NCBI GenBank assembly: GCA_026706565.1
Contig: JAPOYM010000098.1
Span: 1 to 43,007 of the forward strand
Length of the DNA: 43,007 bases
Reading direction: 5' to 3'
Source of the DNA: a bacterium
GTDB lineage: Bacteria > Actinomycetota > Acidimicrobiia > Acidimicrobiales > CATQHL01
Shown here: piece by piece, positions 36,501 through 43,007 of the stretch
Layout of the letters: the number at the start of each line of letters is the position of its first letter
Numbering within the stretch: position 1 is the stretch's first letter
Notes under the pieces: model-generated
Databases searched by the model: none
What the model saw: only the letters and a program-made list of their open reading frames with translations
What the model was told of the DNA's origin: nothing
Translations under genes and position numbers: made by a program

Positions 36501-39500
36501 AGCAACCTGAACGCCCAGACGGTGACGGTGCCCAAGTCGGGGTCGAAGACCTACACGGTGGGCACCGTTGAGGACAGCGTCGACGAGGCGGACGGGTCGG
36601 TGACGGTGACGGTCGATGCCGGGCAGGGCTACACGGTGGCGAAGACGCCGGCGAACGCTGCCACCGTCGTGGTGAGCGACGACGATGTGCCGGAGATCAG
36701 CGTCACGAAGGGTGCGGACGTGGCCGAGGGGACCGCCGCGAGCTTCACGATCAGCGCCTCCCCGACCCCGGCGGCGCCGTTGACGGTGAAGCTGACGGTG
36801 ACGCAGACGGGGGACTACCTGGCGCCGACCGCCGTGCGTTCCGACACCGTCACGGTGCCCACGTCGGGGTCGAAGACCTACACGGTGGGCACCGTCGACG
36901 ACAGCGTCGACGAGGCGGACGGGTCGGTGACGGTGACGCTCAAAGCCGGGCAGGGCTACACGGTGGCGAAGACGCCGGCGAACGCTGCCACCGTCGCGGT
37001 GAGCGACGACGATGTGCCGGAAGTCAGCATCGCTGGGCTCTTGGATGTGACCGAGGGGGCGCCGGCGAGATTCAGGCTCACGGCCTCCCCGGCGCCGGCG
37101 GCGGCGTTGACGGTGAAGCTGACGGTGGCCCAGACGGGGGACTACGTGGATGACGACGACTTGGGTTCCCAGACGGTGTCGGTGCCCACGGGCGGGGCGG
37201 TGATCTATGAGGTGGACACCGACGGCGACGACGCCGACGAGGCGGACGGGTCGGTGACGGTGACGCTCAACGCCGGGGAGGGCTACACGGTGGCGGACTC
37301 GCCGAACAACGCCGGCAGCGTCGACGTCAGCGACGACGATGTTCCCCAGATCAGCGTCACGAAGGGCGCGGACGTGACCGAGGCGACCGCGGCGCGCTTC
37401 ACGATCAGCGCCAGCCCCAAGCCCGCGGCGGCATTGACGGTCAAGTTCAGGGTGACGCAGTCGGGGGACTACGTGGCCACCGACGACCGGGGCAACAAGA
37501 CGGTGACGGTGCCCACGTCGGGGTCGGTGACCCACGAGGTGCCTACCAAGGACGACATCGTCGACGAGGCGGACGGGTCGGTGACGGTGACGCTCAGAGC
37601 CGGCACGGGCTACACGGTGGCGAACTCGCCGAACAACGCTGCCACCGTCGCGGTGAGCGACGACGACGTGCTGTTGATCAGCGTCTCGGCGGGGTCGGGT
37701 GTGACCGAGGGGACCGAGGCGCGCTTCACGGTCAGCGCCAGCCCCCGCCCCGCGGCCCCCTTGACGGTGAAGTTCACGGTGACCCAGTCGGGGGACTACG
37801 TGGACTCCGACGATCTGGGTTCCAAGACGGTGACGGTGCCCACGTCGGGGTCGGTGACCTATGACGTGGACACCGACGGCGACGACGCCGACGAGGCGGA
37901 CGGGTCGGTGACGGTGACGCTCAACGCCGGGGAGGGCTACACGGTGGCGAACTCGCCGAACAACGCCGCCAGCGTCGCGGTGAGCGACGACGACGATTCA
38001 CTTCCGGAGATAAGTGTCGAGGCGGGCGATGCGGTCACCGAGGGCGCCGCGGCGAGCTTCACCATCACTGCCGACCCGGCGCCGGCGGCGGATTTGACGG
38101 TGAAGCTGCGCGTCGAGACAACGGGGGCGTTCGTGGTGGGCAAGCACAAGGGTTCCAAGACGGTGACGGTGCCCACGGGCGGGTCGGTGACCCACGAGGT
38201 GCCTACCAAACCCGACAGCGACGACGAGCCGAACGGGTCGGTGACGGTGACGATCAGGGCCGGCCAGGGTTACGAGGTCGCCGACGAGCCGGACAACGCG
38301 GCCACGGTGACCGTGAACGACGACGACGACCCCATCCCGGAGATAAGCGTCGAGGCGGGCGATGCGGTCACCGAGGGCGCCGCGGCGAGCTTCACGATCA
38401 CGGCCGACCCGGCGCCCGCGTCGGCGCTCGAGGTGAAGATCGACCTCACCGCGCAAGGGAATGTCGTGACACGACGGAACCTGAACCGCAAGAAGGTGAC
38501 AATCCCGACGGCGGGGTCGTTGACCTTCACGGTGAAGACCGAGGACGACCGCGTCGACGAGGCGGCGGGGTCGGTGAAGCTGGCGCTCAAAGCCGGGAAC
38601 GGCTACACGGTCGCCAAGTCGCCGGCCGACGCGGCGGAGGTGACCGTCAACGACGACGATCCGACGGTGAGCGTCACCGCAGGCAACACCGTGCGGGAGG
38701 GGACGGCGGCGAGCTTCACGATCAGCGCCAGCCCCAAGCCCGCGTCGGCGTTGACGGTGGAGTTCACGGTGACCCAGACGGGAGGTTTCGCGGACAAGAG
38801 GGATGAGGGCGCCAAGACGGTGGATGTGCCCACGTCGGGGTCGGTCGTATACGAGGTGCCCACCCTGGACGACAACGTCGACGAGCCGGCGGGGTCGGTG
38901 ACGGTGACCCTCGACGAGGTCGTGGGCTACGGGCTGGGAACCGACAGCGAGGCGACGGTGGCGGTGCAGGACAACGAGAGGACGGTCGTGAGCCTCGCAG
39001 TGCCCGCGGGCGCCGTGGCCGAGAACCGCGGCACCAAGGAGCTGACGTTCACGCTGACCCACACGCTGGCGACGGGCGCTCGGATCGAGCTGCCGTTGAA
39101 AGTGGCCGGCGCTACAGCGGGCACGCATTACACGTTGGCGCTCAAGACGGGCCAGGGGGTGAACACCGGGGTGACGCTCAGCACCTCCTCGCCGCACAGC
39201 GCGCAGAACCCGGCGCTGGTCTTCGCGGCGGGGGCCCGGGTTGCGACGCTGGTGCTGACGGCGCTGCCGAACATGGACACGACCATGCGGACGGTGTCGG
39301 TGGAATGCACCGACGAGGGCAGCAACGGCCGCAGGCCGAAGTTGCAAGGCAGCGGCGGCGGCGGCATCACCAGGTGTCGGACCGCATCGGTGGTCATCGC
39401 CGACGACGACGCACCGACGGTGAGCGTGGCGGCGGGTCCGACTGTGACCGAAGGCACTGCGGCCACGTTCACCGTCACCGCCACCCCGGCGCCGTCCTCC

Positions 39501-41174
39501 GCGCTGACGGTGAATCTGACGGTCGCCCACACGGGCGCTCATGTGGCCTCAGGGAATGTGGGCACCGGCAAGACGGTCACGGTGAGCACCGCCGGGACCG
39601 GCACCTTCACGGTGCCCACGGTGGGCGACAGCACCGACGAGCAGGCGGGGCTGGTGACGGTGACGCTGGAGGCCGGCTCGACCTACCACGTGGCCGCGGC
39701 GCCCGACAACGCGGCGTCGGTCATCGTCAACGACGACGACACCGGCCCGTTGGATCCGGAGGTGAGCGTCGAAGCGGTCAATGTCGGCGGTCGGGCGACC
39801 GAGGGGAGCCCTCTCCCTGTGATCTTCCGGCTCAGAGTCGCCCCCTCGCCTGCGCAGGAACTCACGGTGCAGGTGAAGGTGACCCAGACAGGCGATTTCG
39901 TAGCGCCCGAAAACATCGGCACCGTGGAAGTGAAAGTGCCGCGCAACACACAAAATGTCCGCTTCAACGTGCCGGTAGAGGATGACAGCGTCGACGAGCC
40001 GGCGGGGAAGGTGACCGCGACCGTCCTCCCCAGCGGGACCATCTACAAGGTGGCCGGCGCCCCCGACAACGACGCCGAGGTCACCGTCGCCGACGACGAG
40101 CCGACGATTGTCACCTTGGCCGCTGCCTCCGGCGGCATCGCCGAGGCCGGCGGCAGCAAGGAGATCACCATCACGTCCGCTAGGACGCTGCCGGCGGGCG
40201 CCACGATCACGGTGCCGTTGACGCTGACGGGCGCCACGGTGGCGACCCATTACACGCTGGCGCTCAAGACGGGGCAGGGCGTCAACACGGGGGTGACGCT
40301 CAGCACCTCCTCGTCGCACAGTGCGCAGAACCCGGCCGTGGTTCTCGGGGCAGGGGCCGCGGTGGCGACGTTGCTGCTGACGGCCGTACCGAACTCCGAC
40401 TCGGATTCCCGGACGGTCTCGGTCACCTACGGCACAGGCAGTCGGGCGCCGGGCGCTCAGGGGATCGGCGGCGGCGGCATCGCCCCCACCGGCGCCGCCG
40501 CGGTGGCCATCACCGACGACGAGAACGCCTCGCAGTCACCGGTCGTGAGCGTGACCGCGGGTCCGCCTGTCACCGAGGGCGCCGCGGCGAGCTACATCAT
40601 CACCGCCAACCCGGCGCCCACCTCGGATCTGACGGTCACCTTGACGGTCGCCCAGACGGGCAACTACGGAGACCCCGCCCGCGTGGGCGCCAACAAGACG
40701 GTGACGGTGCCCGCGTCGGGCTCAGTCGCCTACACGGTGGGAACCGTGGACGACGCTGACGACGAGGCGGACGGGTCGGTGTCGGTGACGGTCGTCGCAG
40801 GCTCGGGCTACAGGGTCACCGCCGCGGCCAACAGCACAGCCTCGGTGTCCGTCAGAGACAACGACGAGCTGCGGCCCCCCACGGAGCTGAGCATGGTCTG
40901 CAACAGCGGCCCCGAACTCGTGGCCTCCTGGACCGCCGTCAACTACGACGGCGACTACGGAGGCAGATACTTGGTGTTCTTCGGCCAGAACGGCCGTGCC
41001 TTGGGCTCCGCGAGCACGAGTGCAACGACGGTCAGCAGTGACGACCGCCAGTTAGGTTGGCCTGCCGGGCCGCAATCGGGTCAGGTCTACTCCGTGAGGG
41101 TCCGGGCCAGCGGGACGGGCGGTGTCCCGTCCTCGGGCTTCACCCCCTGGGCGACGGCCAACGCCTGCCCATAA
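27543..41174 (+). CDS. Giant secreted repetitive protein: signal peptide, FN3-like domains, Pro-rich linker, about 35 Calx-beta-like modules
   Basis: 4543 aa from ATG 27543 (MRPVRAIRRVGLWCGVAVALLAAGSAVTDPAAA); recurrent xVSVTAGxxVTEGTAASFTVxASPAPxxxLTVxLTVTQTG...VTVPxxGSxTYTVxTxxDxxDEADGSVTVTLxxGxGYTVAxxxxNAATVxVxDDD. Confidence 0.92.
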   Translation: MRPVRAIRRVGLWCGVAVALLAAGSAVTDPAAATGGRVGSLLAMSITSSSVEFRWPEVAGADGYMVSWREGGADRSAARSVYSSVNRRMVSGLAPSSTYVFEVAATRAGVVDEGSTSTPLWATTLAREGAAPQAVGSSGPFVPTRAGAPVAVSVTRTAVALRWPAVPGAEGYVISWWRVRGARASASTVFVSGTTHTVAGLLAGTEYFFDLAYTRGGVVQREWTSERSRVTTLGALIGGGGSSSPPSPRPSPPSPPPSPPSPPPSPPSPPPSPPQPPAQVPVVSVTAGAGVTEGTSADFTVSASPPPSQNLVVKVTVGQSGDVILAQQLGKKSVTVPPSGSTVFSVATENDKIDELAGAATLTVDSHTGYTVAAPPKNAASVPVRDDDATPVVLAAAAAAVAEDGGSTEVTVTLGRTLGAGAQIMVPLTVTGATVATHYTLAAKTGAGVNTGVSVSTSTPNSQQNPAVTFTAGARVARLVLTAVPNTDTTARTVSVAYATDRQTQASGLEGGGISTSGSASVKIANDDGTAQSPVVVVKAGPAVTEGTAATFTVSASPAPTSALTVSLTVTQTGAFVAQTHLGQKTVSVPTGGSATYPVPTVGDGTAEADGSVTVTLGTGSGYTPSEAPSNAATVKVADDDTPAGPVVSVAAGSEVTEGGAASFTVTATPPPPQDLTVKLTVTQTGSYVGAGDLGSDTVTVPAGGSVAYTVATVNDDADKAAGSVTVTLNAGPGYTVAAPTANAATVAVKDDEPTSVVWAAASGAIAEDGGTKDITITLGRTLGAAGHIMVPLKVTGAVVGTHYTLTAKTGQGVNTGVTVSTSNPHSAQNPGVTFGAGARVATLVLTALPNSDYDTRTVVVTLDPDRAKEARGLGGGGIGTSGSASVTITNDDVGSPSDPVISITAGSAVTEATAASFTLTASPNPSSALTVKLTVTQTGNYVASGDLGSDTVTVPTSGSKTYTVDTVGDGVDEADGSVTVTLNASSGYRVANSPNNAATVTVRDDDVPEISIAAGDDVIEGTGASFTLSASPAPAAELTVKVTVTQTGSFVHADDLDAQTVTVPTAGLKTYEVPTVGDLTDEADGSVTVTLKAGEGYTVSSSKNAATVDVSDDDLPGQVPVVSVAASLGVVEGTSAVFTVSASPPPSQNLVVKVTVGQSGDVILARQLGKKSVTVPPTGTAIVSVATENDKVDEPAGAATLTVDSHTGYTVAAPPKNAASVPVRDDDATPVVLAAAAAAVAEDGGSTEVTLTLGRTLGTAGHIMVPLTVTGATVATHYTLAAKTGTGVNTGVTVSTSTPNSPQNPAVTFGAGSRVATLVLTAVPNTDTTARTVSVAYATDRQTQASGLEGGGISTSGSASVKIANDDGTAQSPVVVVKAGPAVTEGTAATFTVSASPAPTSALTVSLTVAQTGAFVAATHLGQKTVNVPTGGSATYTVPTLPDGTDEADGSVTVTLGTGSGYTPSEAPTNAATVKVADDDDGGTPSDPVISITAGSAVTEGTAASFTVSASPAPTSALTVALTVTQTGAYVGSGDLGSDTVIVPTGGSATYTVPTLPDNTDEADGSVTVTLTADTGYTVSSSNNAATVTVTDDDSTGVVLAAGAGAIAEDGGTKDITITLGRTLEAGAQVTVPLTVTGAVAGTHYTLAAKTGQGVNTGVTVSTSGSHSAQNPAVTLASGAQVATLVLTALPNLDTTTRTVSIAYGTGQRAPAAAGLSGGISTSGSASVTITNDDPVTPSDPEISITAGSAVTEGTAASFTVTASPAPSEALTVQVTVTQTGSFVAADHLDAQTVTVPTGGSATYTVPTLPDSTDEADGSVTVTLNAGDGYTVSSTNNAATVTVRDDDVPQISVRKGKDVNEGSPASFTITASPAPAAPLTVKLTVTQTGVFVAPGDLDAQTVTVPTSGIKAYTVATVGNAVNEADGSVTVTVNAGTGYTVANSPNNAATVKVKDDDIPEISVTAGSTVIEGGGAVFTVSASPVPAAPLTVKFTMAQTGMFVAAGALGPKTVSVPTSGSVDYPVATANDNVGEVAGSVTLTLGAGDGYTVAAWPNNAATVEVTDNDTTELVLAAAAASVAEDGGSTEVTLTLGRALGTDARVEVPLTVTGATVGEHYRLAAKTGTGVNIGVSLSHSGRNSAHHPAVVFRAGARVARLVLTAVPNNDMVARTVAITHATDRQIQASGLGGGRLSASGSASVGIVNDDGTASDPLVSVKAGSAVTEGTPATFTVTASPAPSAALTVSLTVAETGAFVGAGDLGQQSVTVPVGGSVTHTVATTRDNTGEADGSVTVTVGTGSGYTPAGAPANAASVAVIDDDGPVVSVTAGSAVTEGESVSFTVTASPAPTAPLAVKVAVTEAGSFAAPGSLGIHTVTVPTTGSTVYGVPTVNDRTDELPAAVKLTLADASGYRVAAPPNNAASVNVGDDDPMVVVVAAAAEEIAEDGATTEVTVTLGRALGNAMLVNVPLTVTGATTDTHFTLTKKTGFGVNTGVGLNKGSFVGGAQNPVVTFAGTQRQPSARVARFVLTAVANTDRTERTVSITPSMGRLRASSVGLGGGGVVATGGASVKIANDDGTASNPVVIVTAGPAVTEGTPATFTVTASPAPASPLAVSLTVTQSGAVVAAIDLGSKTVTVPVTGTVTHTVPTASDNTDEAVGSVTVTVGASAGYTPSAAPTNAATVRVRDDDPTSVVLAATAASVAEAGGATEVTLTLGRALVGEGARATVPLTVTGANVGWHYTLAAKTGAGVNTGVTVSTSHPHSAQNPAVIFTPGARVATLVLKALANTDTASRRVSFAYGTGGRAPTSTRMGSGGFATSGTASVEITNDDVPQISISAGAGVAEGNAATFTVTASPTPAAALTVKLTVTQTGDYVATSNLNAQTVTVPKSGSKTYTVGTVEDSVDEADGSVTVTVDAGQGYTVAKTPANAATVVVSDDDVPEISVTKGADVAEGTAASFTVSANPAPAAPLTVKLTVTQTGDYVATSNLNAQTVTVPKSGSKTYTVGTVEDSVDEADGSVTVTVDAGQGYTVAKTPANAATVVVSDDDVPEISVTKGADVAEGTAASFTISASPTPAAPLTVKLTVTQTGDYLAPTAVRSDTVTVPTSGSKTYTVGTVDDSVDEADGSVTVTLKAGQGYTVAKTPANAATVAVSDDDVPEVSIAGLLDVTEGAPARFRLTASPAPAAALTVKLTVAQTGDYVDDDDLGSQTVSVPTGGAVIYEVDTDGDDADEADGSVTVTLNAGEGYTVADSPNNAGSVDVSDDDVPQISVTKGADVTEATAARFTISASPKPAAALTVKFRVTQSGDYVATDDRGNKTVTVPTSGSVTHEVPTKDDIVDEADGSVTVTLRAGTGYTVANSPNNAATVAVSDDDVLLISVSAGSGVTEGTEARFTVSASPRPAAPLTVKFTVTQSGDYVDSDDLGSKTVTVPTSGSVTYDVDTDGDDADEADGSVTVTLNAGEGYTVANSPNNAASVAVSDDDDSLPEISVEAGDAVTEGAAASFTITADPAPAADLTVKLRVETTGAFVVGKHKGSKTVTVPTGGSVTHEVPTKPDSDDEPNGSVTVTIRAGQGYEVADEPDNAATVTVNDDDDPIPEISVEAGDAVTEGAAASFTITADPAPASALEVKIDLTAQGNVVTRRNLNRKKVTIPTAGSLTFTVKTEDDRVDEAAGSVKLALKAGNGYTVAKSPADAAEVTVNDDDPTVSVTAGNTVREGTAASFTISASPKPASALTVEFTVTQTGGFADKRDEGAKTVDVPTSGSVVYEVPTLDDNVDEPAGSVTVTLDEVVGYGLGTDSEATVAVQDNERTVVSLAVPAGAVAENRGTKELTFTLTHTLATGARIELPLKVAGATAGTHYTLALKTGQGVNTGVTLSTSSPHSAQNPALVFAAGARVATLVLTALPNMDTTMRTVSVECTDEGSNGRRPKLQGSGGGGITRCRTASVVIADDDAPTVSVAAGPTVTEGTAATFTVTATPAPSSALTVNLTVAHTGAHVASGNVGTGKTVTVSTAGTGTFTVPTVGDSTDEQAGLVTVTLEAGSTYHVAAAPDNAASVIVNDDDTGPLDPEVSVEAVNVGGRATEGSPLPVIFRLRVAPSPAQELTVQVKVTQTGDFVAPENIGTVEVKVPRNTQNVRFNVPVEDDSVDEPAGKVTATVLPSGTIYKVAGAPDNDAEVTVADDEPTIVTLAAASGGIAEAGGSKEITITSARTLPAGATITVPLTLTGATVATHYTLALKTGQGVNTGVTLSTSSSHSAQNPAVVLGAGAAVATLLLTAVPNSDSDSRTVSVTYGTGSRAPGAQGIGGGGIAPTGAAAVAITDDENASQSPVVSVTAGPPVTEGAAASYIITANPAPTSDLTVTLTVAQTGNYGDPARVGANKTVTVPASGSVAYTVGTVDDADDEADGSVSVTVVAGSGYRVTAAANSTASVSVRDNDELRPPTELSMVCNSGPELVASWTAVNYDGDYGGRYLVFFGQNGRALGSASTSATTVSSDDRQLGWPAGPQSGQVYSVRVRASGTGGVPSSGFTPWATANACP
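28378..29465 (+). repeat. Segmental duplication copy 1 within giant gene
   Basis: Collinear with 30898-31985 at offset 2520 nt; 28986-29252 identical to 31506-31772 by reading. Confidence 0.85.
30898..31985 (+). repeat. Segmental duplication copy 2 within giant gene
   Basis: See copy 1 (offset 2520 nt = 840 codons). Confidence 0.85.
36125..36421 (+). repeat. 297-bp perfect direct repeat copy 1
   Basis: Identical by reading to 36452-36748; period 327 nt = 109 codons. Confidence 0.9.
36452..36748 (+). repeat. 297-bp perfect direct repeat copy 2
   Basis: See copy 1. Confidence 0.9.
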
Positions 41175-41184
41175 CCCCCCCCCC
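41175..41184 (+). repeat. Poly-C homopolymer tract (10 C)
   Basis: Direct count, immediately after the TAA of the giant gene. Confidence 0.85.
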
Positions 41185-41194
41185 AGCAGTCTCC

Positions 41195-41200
41195 TAGACT
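41195..41200 (+). promoter_or_regulatory. Putative -10 (TAGACT) for a leaderless transcript
   Basis: TANNNT hexamer 8 nt before GTG at 41209; overlaps inverted repeat CAGTCT-CCT-AGACTG (41187-41201). Confidence 0.45.
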
Positions 41201-41208
41201 GGGCGCCT

Positions 41209-41679
41209 GTGACAGAGCTTTCCGCCGCCTTCCTTGATGCCGAGGACCGCTCCGCTATCGCTGACCTGCTTTACGGCTACGCCTGGCACCTTGACCGCAA
41301 CGAGCCTGAGGAGTTGGGCGGGCTGTTCTGCGAGGACGCCTCGCTCGACTACGGGCCGGAGGTCCCCACCCTCGTGGGGCACCGGGCCATCGTCGAGGCC
41401 GTGGCGGCTGGCCAGCGGGAGATTTTCGCCGCCTGCTCCCACCACATCTCCAATGTCCGGATCAGCCCCGACGGCCCCGACCGAGCCTCATGCACGTCCT
41501 ACGTCTACTCGTGGACCAGTTACCGCAGCGGCGCGCCCGACGGCGACATGTGGGGCCAGTACCACTGCCGCTTCCGGCGCAGCGCCGACGGATGGCAGAT
41601 CGCCGAGATGGTCCTGCGCGTGGCGGGCATGAAGAACTTCCACCGAGGATCCATGCACCCCATCGGCCGCCGCCCCTGA
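41209..41679 (+). CDS. SnoaL/NTF2-like domain protein
   Basis: MTELSAAFLDAEDRSAIADLLYGYAWHLDRNEPEELGGLFCEDASLDYGPE...HHISNVRI...YHCRFRRSADGWQIAEMVLRVAGM. Confidence 0.85.
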   Translation: MTELSAAFLDAEDRSAIADLLYGYAWHLDRNEPEELGGLFCEDASLDYGPEVPTLVGHRAIVEAVAAGQREIFAACSHHISNVRISPDGPDRASCTSYVYSWTSYRSGAPDGDMWGQYHCRFRRSADGWQIAEMVLRVAGMKNFHRGSMHPIGRRP

Positions 41680-41763
41680 ACACCCCCGACCCCCGGCCAC
41701 CGGGTGTCCCGGCACTCGTTCCCCGCCCAGACCCGAAGAGCCGGATTGCGTCGGCGGCGGGGG

Positions 41764-43007
41764 CTAGTCGGCGGTGAGTAGGTTCGCGAACCGGTGGTAG
41801 CGCTGCTCGGCGGGGCCTGTCCAGCGCGGGTCGGGCTCGACGATGCGCGCCGTGGCGGCCCAGCGGGCGCCGTCGGCTAGGTCGGTCTCCAGCCCGGCGA
41901 CGAGGCGGGCAGCGAAGGCGGCGCCCAAGGCGGCGCTCTCGGGCGCCGCCCCGACGTGAACCGGCAGGTCGCAGCAGTCGGCCAGGGCCTGCATCCACGG
42001 TCTGAGCGCGGTGCCGCCGCCGGTCGCCACGATTCGCCGGGGGGCGATTCCCGCTGCCTCGATGTGGCGGCGCACCACGAAGCCGGCGGTCTCCAGCGCC
42101 GCCCGGTGCAGGTGCGCGCGCCGGTGGGTGGCCTCCAGGCCCAACAGTGAGGCCGAACGGGCCCTGCCGGCCACAGGGGTGCGCTCGGGGTGGATCGACG
42201 GCACCCACAGGGGCAGGTCGCCTGGTTCCAGTGCCGCCAGCGCGGCGTCGAAGCCCTCGCCGGCGGCCGGGTCGCCCAGCATGGCCCGCACCCGGTCCCA
42301 GAAGAGTCCCCCGGCGTTGCTCGGGCCGCCGACGCAGAACCGGTCGGCGGCGACGTGGGGGATACACCAGAGACCGTCGATTTCAAGCCACGAATCGGTC
42401 ACGATCCAGCACACCAGCGTGCTTCCGACCGTGACGATGACATCGCCCACGGCGGTGGCCCCGGCGACGGCGAGCTCCGCGAGGCCGTCGGGGATGCCCG
42501 CGCCCAGCGGGGCGCCGTCCACGTCGCCGGCCGCGGCCCAGCCCGCCACGAGCCGCGGCAGCCGCTCGGGCCCGACGCCGAGTCGGCCGCACAGCGCAGG
42601 ATCCCAGCCGGTGCCGTCGAACAGAGGCACCGCCGTCATGGCGGTGGCCGTGTCGAGCGCCGCGGTGCCGGCGAGCGCAGCGTTGGCGACGCTCTGCGCG
42701 GGCCAGAACCCTGCCGCGTCCCGGTGGCGGCCGGCCAAGCAGCGCACGAACCCCAGCCACTCCTCGTTGCCCACAGGCGGCAGCCCGGCGACCGCCTCGC
42801 CGCGGGCGTCGCCGTACAGCAGGCCGGGACCGAAGGGCACGCCCCGCTCGTCCACCGCGGTGAGCGACGGCACCATGGCCGCCACGCAGAGCGCCTGCGG
42901 GTCGCCCGCGTGGCGCACGTCGGCCCACGCCGCCGCCGGCCCGGCGCGCCAAGCGCTCGCGGCGTCGTGCTCCAGCAGTCCCGGCGCCGGGAAGCGCAGC
43001 TCGTGGG
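41764..43007 (-). CDS. FGGY-family carbohydrate kinase, 5' end cut off by the window edge
   Basis: HELRFPAPGLLEHDAASAWRAG... open to window end; VGSTLVCWIVTDSW, IVATGGGTALRPWMQALADCCDLPVHVGAAPESAALGAAFAA. Confidence 0.88.
   Translation of the reverse strand, partial: HELRFPAPGLLEHDAASAWRAGPAAAWADVRHAGDPQALCVAAMVPSLTAVDERGVPFGPGLLYGDARGEAVAGLPPVGNEEWLGFVRCLAGRHRDAAGFWPAQSVANAALAGTAALDTATAMTAVPLFDGTGWDPALCGRLGVGPERLPRLVAGWAAAGDVDGAPLGAGIPDGLAELAVAGATAVGDVIVTVGSTLVCWIVTDSWLEIDGLWCIPHVAADRFCVGGPSNAGGLFWDRVRAMLGDPAAGEGFDAALAALEPGDLPLWVPSIHPERTPVAGRARSASLLGLEATHRRAHLHRAALETAGFVVRRHIEAAGIAPRRIVATGGGTALRPWMQALADCCDLPVHVGAAPESAALGAAFAARLVAGLETDLADGARWAATARIVEPDPRWTGPAEQRYHRFANLLTAD

Noticed and set aside
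32706-37535. 1609-aa minus-strand ORF antisense to the giant gene
   Set aside because: Arg/His-rich, low-complexity translation; open only because the GC-rich, repetitive sense codons lack stops on the opposite strand. The same applies to 27954..30020(-), 31095..32546(-) and 37998..39542(-).
28700-40900. CRISPR-like or satellite array interpretation of the repeats
   Set aside because: Repeats are in phase with one continuous ORF and encode conserved protein modules with no spacer structure.

Overview
This is a high-GC, probably actinobacterial window (the lineage is my inference). I see no tRNA, rRNA, CRISPR array or transposase. The left part (about 0.2-18.5 kb) looks like a catabolic region. 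It has a branched-chain-amino-acid-type (HAAT/Liv) ABC transporter with its binding protein, two acyl-CoA synthetases, a MenB/BadI-like crotonase, an acyl-CoA dehydrogenase, an SDR, a CMD-like protein, an ACMSD-like amidohydrolase, a Zn-ribbon/OB-fold protein and a thiolase-like protein. It also has two paralogous, internally duplicated proteins of unknown family. The middle has dapA-rnj, two Opp/Dpp-type ATPases, an ArsC-like gene, and an SGNH + MBOAT pair. The right part is dominated by one 13.6-kb gene for a secreted protein with about 35 repeated Calx-beta-like modules, followed by a SnoaL-like gene and a truncated FGGY kinase. The strongest observation is that the ArsC-like gene (complement 23639..23989) has an in-frame TGA exactly at the catalytic Cys12 position (YHNPG-TGA-GSSR). 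The catalytic arginines fall at positions 60, 94 and 107, and a bacterial-SECIS-like hairpin lies just downstream of the TGA. ORF callers truncate this gene; it is probably a selenocysteine ArsC. All family calls are from reading the translations; no searches were run.
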